From RGIG990 sp045589455 (GTDB taxonomy: Bacteria > Verrucomicrobiota > Kiritimatiellia > RFP12 > UBA3636): DNA of 19,902 nt. The position numbers and the translations under genes were made by a program. Under the pieces are notes generated by a model. That model did not search any database, was not told the origin of the DNA, and saw only the letters and a list, made by a program, of their open reading frames with translations. This document shows, one piece after another, positions 7,574-15,800 of this stretch (within the stretch, counting starts at the first letter, position 1; every line of letters starts with the position of its first letter). Location: contig JAZNPC010000039.1 of assembly GCA_045589455.1 (NCBI GenBank), positions 1 through 19,902 on the forward strand, read 5' to 3'.

Positions 7574-7606
7574 GAGCAAGTGCGGTTTGCATTTGCTCTT
7601 TTTTTT
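7574..7606 (+). terminator. Rho-independent terminator after the HTH gene
   Basis: A 10-pair stem GAGCAAGTGC/GCATTTGCTC (7574-7583 with 7589-7598, one G-T pair), loop GGTTT, is followed by eight T (7599-7606). It lies 28 bases after the stop codon and separates the HTH gene from the export operon. Confidence 0.93.
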
Positions 7607-7683
7607 ATATTTTTCTATTAAAAAACATAAATGTTAGAAAATAAAAAAAAAGGCGATTTTACTTATAAAAATCCAGTTTTCTA

Positions 7684-7712
7684 TTGTTTTGAGTTTAATC
7701 TTATGGTAGCAT
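7684..7712 (+). promoter_or_regulatory. Possible promoter of the export operon
   Basis: TTGTTT (7684-7689), 17 bases, then TAGCAT (7707-7712) preceded by TG in extended -10 position (7704-7705). The match is mediocre (3 of 6 and 4 of 6). The rest of the 7607-7784 gap holds A/T-rich DNA, a small GATTTT/AAAATC hairpin (7655-7673) and an ATGCC/GGCAT hairpin (7733-7750) in what would be the 5' leader. A promoter is required here because a terminator precedes the gap. Confidence 0.3.
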
Positions 7713-7784
7713 TATCTTTTGTAGGAGTACTATGCCCTAAAATCGGCATCTTTATTTATTAGTAATATTAAATTGGAGTAAAAA

Positions 7785-9188
7785 ATGAAGTTTATTGGCA
7801 AAAAAATTAATCAAATATGCCATAACCTTTTATATTTGAATATACTTTTTTGTATATTTCAAGTATCTGTAACACATGCAGATACTGGTGCTCAATTTGA
7901 GTATATAAATACAAGTGCAGAGTATGCTGAGACAACAAGTGGTACTCGTCCTAGAGGTATAACTGTAACAGAAGATTATATTTTTGTAGCAGATGCCGGT
8001 AAGAATGCTATATCAATTTACAAAAATGATGAAGAAGGAAAATTGTTGATTTCTCACAAGGGTGAGTCAACAGTTGATGGAATTATTTCGTATCCATATG
8101 ATATCGCATATAACAAGGAAAAAGATTTATTGGTATTGATGGATCAATTTTCCACATATACAAGATTTGTGGTATATAAATTTATTGAGAATACAGATGG
8201 AACAGTTGCTTTAGATTTTGATTATAGTGCTAGTATTGAAGATAAATATGCAGGTATTTCTATCAATGACACAGGAGATAAATTATATGCAATAGCTGCT
8301 GATGGTTCACATATTTTGTTTTTGGATATTGCTACCGATAATATTACTGGAAAAGTTTTTTATTTTGGCACACCATTATCCAAAAATTCATTTGCTGGAA
8401 TAGATTACTATTCAGATGGAGCATCAGAATATTTAGCAATAGCAGATGTGTTGGCTAAGAAAGTATATGTATATAGTATTTTGTCTGATACTGTAGCACT
8501 TGATAAAACATTACCATTAGTAAATGATTCAACAGAAAGTAATTTAGGTCAACCAACAGATATTGATATTTGGACTACAAGTTCAAATCAAGTTTTATGT
8601 GTTGTAACAGATCGTTCAAATAGCTGTGTTGATTTATTTGATTTTGCAACAGGTGAATTTATTATGCAGCTAGGTAATACTGGAAGCTCAAAGGCTAAGC
8701 TCAGTTTTCCATATTGTTCTGCTGGTTTAGATGGAACATCTACTATTTATGTAGCAGATACAAATAATCGTCGTATTGCAGCCTACAGCATTGATGAGTC
8801 CATATTTGCAGATGAAGAAGAGAATCCAATTGGTGATCCAAACGTTGAAATTAAATTTACAGCTATTTCAATGACTAATGTAGTTGTATCTTTAGTAGGA
8901 CCAGACCCTATGGGATATTACATGTTGGATTGTAAAGAGAAGTTGACAGATACATGGACACCTGCATTACAATCTAATATATATATTCCAGCTAATCAGG
9001 CAGATTTTCCTATTACTGGAAATAGTTTTGTTGGAAGCAATGAGAGCTTTGATATTTCTGGAACAATCACAGAAGCAGGATCATCAAAAGAGTATTCTTT
9101 GGATATACCTATAGATATTTTTGTTAAGCAGAATGATGCTGCAAACATAGATTCAAGTTTCTTCCAATTTAGAAGAATAGAACAGTAA
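7785..9188 (+). CDS. Secreted NHL-like beta-propeller protein
   Basis: The 467-residue protein begins with a signal peptide (basic start, hydrophobic core to about residue 31, cleavage near THA-DTG). Residues about 50-340 contain repeating blades with the NHL-type signature, such as RPRGITVTEDYIFVADAGKN, LGQPTDIDIW and STIYVADTNNRRIAAYSI, predicting a six-bladed propeller used for protein or ligand contacts. Residues about 348-467 form a separate module with GYYMLDCKEKLTDTWTPAL and the ending FFQFRRIEQ, a layout I associate with C-terminal domains of secreted PVC-group proteins. SD GGAG lies 8 bases before ATG. It is the first of three closely spaced exported-protein genes (gaps 19 and 41 bases). 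No enzymatic residues are evident; the role is unknown. Confidence 0.8.
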   Translation: MKFIGKKINQICHNLLYLNILFCIFQVSVTHADTGAQFEYINTSAEYAETTSGTRPRGITVTEDYIFVADAGKNAISIYKNDEEGKLLISHKGESTVDGIISYPYDIAYNKEKDLLVLMDQFSTYTRFVVYKFIENTDGTVALDFDYSASIEDKYAGISINDTGDKLYAIAADGSHILFLDIATDNITGKVFYFGTPLSKNSFAGIDYYSDGASEYLAIADVLAKKVYVYSILSDTVALDKTLPLVNDSTESNLGQPTDIDIWTTSSNQVLCVVTDRSNSCVDLFDFATGEFIMQLGNTGSSKAKLSFPYCSAGLDGTSTIYVADTNNRRIAAYSIDESIFADEEENPIGDPNVEIKFTAISMTNVVVSLVGPDPMGYYMLDCKEKLTDTWTPALQSNIYIPANQADFPITGNSFVGSNESFDISGTITEAGSSKEYSLDIPIDIFVKQNDAANIDSSFFQFRRIEQ

Positions 9189-9207
9189 TTTATTCTAGGA
9201 GAAAATA

Positions 9208-9801
9208 GTGAAAATAACAATTTTTTTATTTGGAGTTATGTTTAGCTGCTTGGTAATTGCAGAAGAGGTTGAGAATCAACAGTCTTCTGCACCTGTAGAT
9301 ACAACAAGTACCGCTATTGTAGAAGAAACAACTGCTACTATAGAAGATCCTGTAGCTGCACGTCGTGCAGAAATACAAGCTCGATTAGCTGCAAATCGAC
9401 CTTCTAATACAGAAGAAGATCCAGAATATAATAGACGTATGGCAGCAATGAAAGTTCAGCAAGAAAAAGTTGCTCAATTACGTATTAAACTTCAACAAGT
9501 AGAGGCTGCAATTGTTGCAAGAAAGGATGCTGTAATTTCTTCTAATGAAGCAGCAGCGACATTAGCTACAGAAATTGCAGAATTAGAAGCACAATTAAAA
9601 GAAAAAAGTGCTGCACTTGAAGCAATTGTTACTAGTGATGATGAATATATAAAATTAGTATCACTAAAAGAAGAAGTATCAAAACAACTTTCAGAAGAAA
9701 CAGAAAAGACAACAGAAATTGTTCGTCAAAATATGAGAGTACGTTCTCAACCAAGAGCGACAGCTACAGAAGAGGTTTCATCAGAAACAGAAGTTGAATA
9801 A
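9208..9801 (+). CDS. Exported coiled-coil protein
   Basis: The 197-residue protein begins at GTG 9208, supported by AGGAGA at 9197-9202. An N-terminal signal peptide (MKITIFLFGVMFSCLVIA, then EE) is followed by a Thr/Glu-rich linker and a long Ala/Glu/Gln coiled coil (about residues 50-185). The coiled coil has two similar sub-units, opening with EDPEYNRRMAAMK (about 71) and SDDEYIKLVSLKEEV (about 143). It sits between the propeller gene (19 bases before) and the giant exoprotein gene (41 bases after), suggesting an accessory, chaperone or tethering role in their assembly or export; this is inference. Its architecture resembles the small coiled-coil protein at 4064-4579. Confidence 0.75.
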   Translation: MKITIFLFGVMFSCLVIAEEVENQQSSAPVDTTSTAIVEETTATIEDPVAARRAEIQARLAANRPSNTEEDPEYNRRMAAMKVQQEKVAQLRIKLQQVEAAIVARKDAVISSNEAAATLATEIAELEAQLKEKSAALEAIVTSDDEYIKLVSLKEEVSKQLSEETEKTTEIVRQNMRVRSQPRATATEEVSSETEVE

Positions 9802-9842
9802 TTAATTTAAGATAACATCACTTATAAGAGAAGGTATAAGGT

Positions 9843-12800
9843 ATGAAAAATATAGAAAAACTAATAAAATCAACATTATTATTAGCAGTAATGTTTGCAT
9901 TTTCAATTGCAAGTGCAAATGTGATGATTAATAGTATTCAATACTATACAGAAGATGGTCAAGTTCAACCAGAGGGACAATTTGTTTACTCTAGTGGCGA
10001 ATTGCTATTTTATCTATCATTTCAATCAAATAATGAGAATGATGATGGTGAAGAGCCAACAATTGAAAGCTTTACAGTTACAGGTTCTCCTACCTTAAAC
10101 TTCAAAATAGGTGCTTATACAAGAACAGCAAAATTTGTAACAAGTGATGGCAATAATATGCTTTTCCAGTATACTATTCAGCCAGACGATTTGGGCTTTG
10201 TACAATTTTCAGGTACTAAGCTTTTAAACTTTGTTACAGCAACTGGCGATAGTATCACAGCAAATCTTGTTTATGATAATGGTGAAGTAGGAACAGATAC
10301 AGTTACAAGAATTCCTAATAACGATAATCCTCAGATTGTTTTAGGAATGAACAATCCTGTAACAGAATTTAATAATTGGTATGGAGCAGATGCTTCAGCA
10401 GCTAACTACATTGAGATTAAGGTTGAAAATTCAATGATTTTCACACCAGCTTCTATTTCAGTAGAAGAAGGTTCCACATATCCTGATGTAATTATTTCTG
10501 TTAACAGAGCACCAGATACAAAGGTAGAATATACAATTAAGTATCCAACAAATGAGAATGGTGATCCACTTGTCAGTGGTCCTGCATCATTTACATGGAA
10601 TGCTGGTCAGACAACCTACACATTGTCAAAACTAAAGGCTCTTGATAATTTTTACACAACAGAACTTATTTTTGAAGGTGATAATGGTTTATTTGGTTAT
10701 CTACCAATTTCAGCCGACAATGTAAATCCTATGATTGATACTCCAGCCGAGGGTACAACCTTTAAGACAGCTATCGGGCAGCCAGTTTCCTTCTCAGCTT
10801 CTGCTCGTGATGTTGTTCCATTAACATACGATCCATTAACTTATACTTGGAACTTTGGTGATGGAAAAGGTAATGTAAGCGGTCAGAATGTTACATATAC
10901 ATATAATCAGGCAGGCACATATCAAATTACATTAACTGTAAACGATGGTGATGATGGTGTTGCAGTTCGTGTTTTCACTATGGAAGTAGAAAATGGTGCT
11001 TTACTTCTTGTTAATGAGGCAAAGCAGGGTCTACGTGGTCTAGAGGGTATTGGTACAGGTACCTTTAAGTTTACAGAGCCAGCAGGTATTACTTGGAAGG
11101 TAGAGGGTAACCGTTTCTCTTCAACAGGTAATAGTGCAGTTTCTGCTGTTACAGTTCAGCCACTTCCAGATGCTGGTAGCTATCCATTTGGTTGGTCAGC
11201 AGGTCAGGACGAAATCGTTCTAAATATTAAGGATAAAGCTCTACTACATTCTGGCGATTCCACTCTTATCCGTATGGGTGAAGATGTAGACAGTATTCAG
11301 GATCGTACAGTAACATATTTCTTCTCTAAGGAATATTACGAGGGAGATGGCTTCGGTGATATTGATGCTGACCAGTTGGGTGACGCATGGGAAATGCGTT
11401 ATTTCAATGCTGGAGCAACAATAACAATGGATGACGAGGAGATGACACTTGTTTCCGCTGTTCAGGTTAAGGATCCATTTGGAACAGCAGGTAACCAGGA
11501 TGGTGATTATCTTCCTTATGCTTCAATCATTGAGGTTCCTAATGTAGTTACTGGCACAGGTAGTGTACGTGTTTACCAGTATCCTCTTGAAAATACAGTT
11601 TCAAGCGTTGGTTATTTCCCTTCAGAAAATAATCCATTCTCTAACGTAATCGAGGCACGTGGTCTAGAAGAGGATCGTGGTGATGGCGTATGGAGACGTT
11701 ATGCAGATGTTCAGATTGTAACAGCAAAAACATCAGCAGAGGATCGTGGAAATTCTCCAGGTACAATTCCTTGTGCAGAGGATCCAACAACAGGCTTCTC
11801 TGGTGCTGATTCAGATAATGACGGCATGGGCGATGGTTGGGAATATTATTTCTGGACAACCGTAATGTATGAGGTAGGAATTGATCAGTGGATTGCTTTC
11901 GGAAACAATTTCTATTCATTTGACTTTGATGAGGGTGAATTTACAGATAGTTCTGTTCTAAAGCATGTTGCTTCTATTCTTGAGCTTGATGATTATACAT
12001 CAGAAGAAAATAGAGCTCTAATTAAGCAGCTACTATTGGATATGTTTGATCCAATTCTTGTTTGCCAATATTTAGATTTGGATGTTGATAATGATGGTTT
12101 AACACTTGGTGAAGAATATGCACTAGGTACAGATCCATTACATTGGGATACAGATAAGGATGGTCTACCTGATGGTTGGGAGGTTCTAAATTATCTTGAT
12201 CCTCTAAATGCAGAAGGTGAGCATGGTGCAGGCGGTAATCCAGATAGAGACTTTATGTTGTGGGTTGAAGCTACATATGCTGTTGAGGCTTTAGCTGTAG
12301 ATCCTAAATTTGCAATTCTTGAGGATGGTATTTTCCATTTAAATCCAACAGAAAATTGCCCAGAGGGAACATCACCACACTTGATGGCATATATGCTAAA
12401 TGCAAGTGGTCTGGGTCAGTGGAATGGTGTTACGTATGCACCATATAATCCATATATTGCTGGAATTTCAGGAACAGCATTCACAAACTATGATGAGTTT
12501 ATGCTTGGTTATTACCATGAATATATGCAGGTATTGACATTAGGTAATACAGATTTTAATTTCACACCAGAAACATGGTTGAAATGGACAACAAATCCAC
12601 GTCATACAGACAGTGATAATGATGGTTCATTTGATGGTTGGGAGCTAATACATGGTATTGATCCATTGAACTCTGGCTTTGGTATTCCTGCAATTCAATA
12701 TGCACTTGCATTACCACTTATCGAGGACGATTGGGATGGTGACGGGCTATTTAACAAGGATGAATTCGGTCTTTCACCAGAAGCAGTCGTTGAAGTAACA

Positions 12801-15800
12801 GATGTTTACGATGCACGTAATAATCTAATCGGCACAGCAGCCAATACAGTAGTTATATATACTCCAGACGTTTCTAAGGGCTGGACTGAGCGCACAAGTT
12901 CAACAAATCCATGGAATCCAGATAGTGATTATGATGGATTGATGGATGGATTAGAGTTTGGTGAAGAGGGTGCAACAGAAATAACAAACTATGATCCAAA
13001 TAGTGTTGATACAGATCTTGATAATCTACCAGATGGCTGGGAGGTTATCTATGGTCTAAACAAATTTGGATATGATCCAATGGGTCAGGGTGGACCATAT
13101 GGTGACCCTGATTGTGATGGTCTTGCAAACTACCAGGAATATTTAACAGGTGCTAACTATGCTTGGCAGCCACAGCTTATGATTGCTAAGAATCATGTTG
13201 ATATGCTAACAGATCCATTCTTTAATCCAGATAATCTTGAATGGTTTGGATATGGCGATCGTTATGCATTTGATATTATTCGCCCAAGAGTTGATCCTTT
13301 ATTGGCTATGTCAGCAGCAGAAGCTTATGGAGATATTTATGAGCAATTCTATACTGAATTTGTAGCTGCAAATCCAGATATCACAATTAAGACATTCAAT
13401 GATGAGTTAGTTGTAATATCAGCTCTTCTAGAAAATTTCCTAATTCCAGATTTTGGTTTGGTTTATTATTATGTATATTCAAAGCATTATGGTAGCTCAA
13501 ATCCAGATTTTGGTGAGGGACTAACTCATTCAATCAATGAGCTACAACGCTGTTTTGGTCAGAATCCATTTAATTGGGATCCTGCATTCCTAATAGATGA
13601 TGAAGTTGCTCCAAAACCACTATACTTCCATACAGTATTGACAACAACTGATCCTATTTCACCTGATTCTGATGGTGATGGTATGGATGATTATTGGGAG
13701 ATATTCCATGGCTTGAACCCAATTTGGGGTAAGAGTGATCCATTTGGTCGTTTCTTCTATGGAACACTTATTCCAATAGCTAATTATTCATATCCATATC
13801 TATCAGAAACAAAGCCATGGAGCATAGGTTCACCTTATGCTGATGTTGATCAGGATGGTTTAAATAACCGTGAGGAATCTATTGAGGTTTATGCTCAGGA
13901 TATTTATCCAGATACTGACCCAACACCATATTGGTTGACCGATACCTCATTTGATAAGAGCCATGTAAATCTTTACTATGCTTATGGTGAATATACAACT
14001 ATTCTACCAGACAAAGAGCATCCAGCATTCCCTAATAATTTGTTGCCAGAGCTATCATATTGGCCATGGTTAGCAAAGTATGCGGCAAATGCAGAGGAAG
14101 CACCACAGCCATCATTTGTAGCACCACAATATATGTGGGACTTTGAAATAAATGAGGGTCTTGATACAGATAATGATAATATCAATGATCGTGAGGAATG
14201 CTTAACAACGGATCTTCGTGGCTTGTCAGATAAGAAGGATCCAACAGATCCATCTTCACGTAAGGCAATTTACCTCGATGGTGTTGATTCAGCAATGCGC
14301 ACACGTATTCCATTCTTCCATGATAAATGGGCTATGGCAGCATACACTGTAGAGCTATGGTTTAAGTCTGAAAATCCAGCTTCTGGTAAGGATCAGACAC
14401 TTATCGAGCGCCCAGTTCGTATGCCAATTGATGACCAGACAGGTACAATTGAGACAGCAATTCGCCGTACCTTCCGCATTCAGCTAACACCTGAGGGAAC
14501 AATACGTGCTGAATTCCAGAATGATGCAATGGCAACATTCTCTACTGAAACTTCTATAGAGAATGGTTTAATTGCTAAGGATACATGGTATCATGTAGCA
14601 GTATCATTAGATTCAGTTAACAATAAGTTTAACCTATATCTAAATGGTGCACTAATTAAGACAGTTGCTTGTGACTTAAAGCCATGCACCGGTTACTTCC
14701 CTGGAACTCAGGATTTGGTTGTTACAAATGCAGTAGGTTCTGCACAACCTTCTATCTCATATCTTGATAGTTTTGATTACTATCCTGCACCAATTGTACT
14801 TGGTGCATCTGAAGAAAATCCAGATGGTAAGATTGGTACTTCACCAATTTACTATATGGCAGGAGCATTAGCACCAAATTGGGAAGAGCCAGTGCTATCA
14901 GATTTCTTCCAAGGTTGGATTGACGAGGTTCGCGTTTGGGACCGTGTTCGTTCAGCAGCAGAAATTCAGGCAGCATATCAGAAGAGCTTCACACTTGATG
15001 AGGTATATGCAATTAATCATGCTCGATATGCATGGGAAGAGGAAAATAAATTCCCATATGCTACAGCAATAGCAGATTTCCCACAGAAGCTTCTTTACTA
15101 CTACAATTTCAATAATCTACCTGATGTAATTATTGATTCTACACGTAAAGATGATTCTATTGTATATCCAACAGATATCCAGCAGGTTCCACTAGGAATT
15201 GGTGAGCGTATGGGCGTACCAGCTGGCTATCAAATTCCTTGGTGGGCAAGCTCATTAGTCAAGTCATCAGTATACGATGGAAATCTTGGCTACATACCAC
15301 TTGCAGAAAACCTAGCGGCTCATGTTCCGCAATATCCACCATTGTCATCTCGCCGCTTCTTAGCAGTATTTGATCAGGAATATAAATTGCTTGGTTATAG
15401 AGTTCGTAAAGAAGAGGATTATGTTCTTTATGCAACAATGGGTGCTGTTTATGAACTAGAGATCGTGGATCCATCAGAAATTAATCTTGATGAGCTAATT
15501 GATCCAAGATTGATTAACAATTCAGCAAATCCATATGCTCAGGTATATCGTACTGGCTTGGAGCCACAATATGAAATTTCATTGGATTTCTTTAGTGGTT
15601 CTCTATACGGATCTAGAAATTATGAATTAATTCCATTCTTCTCAGATTTGGTTCCACTAGGTGAAGCAGTAGCTGATTTTGATACAGAGCTATGGGATGG
15701 TAATGGTGTAGGTTATGATGTATCCTCACTTGATTCAGATGGTGATGGTATCCCAGATTACTATGAAATTCTAATGGGTATGGATCCATACTCTGCAGAT

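Noticed and set aside
7655..7673. GATTTT/AAAATC hairpin as a terminator
   Set aside because: Only six A/T-rich pairs and a short following T-run; too weak next to the strong terminator at 7574-7606.
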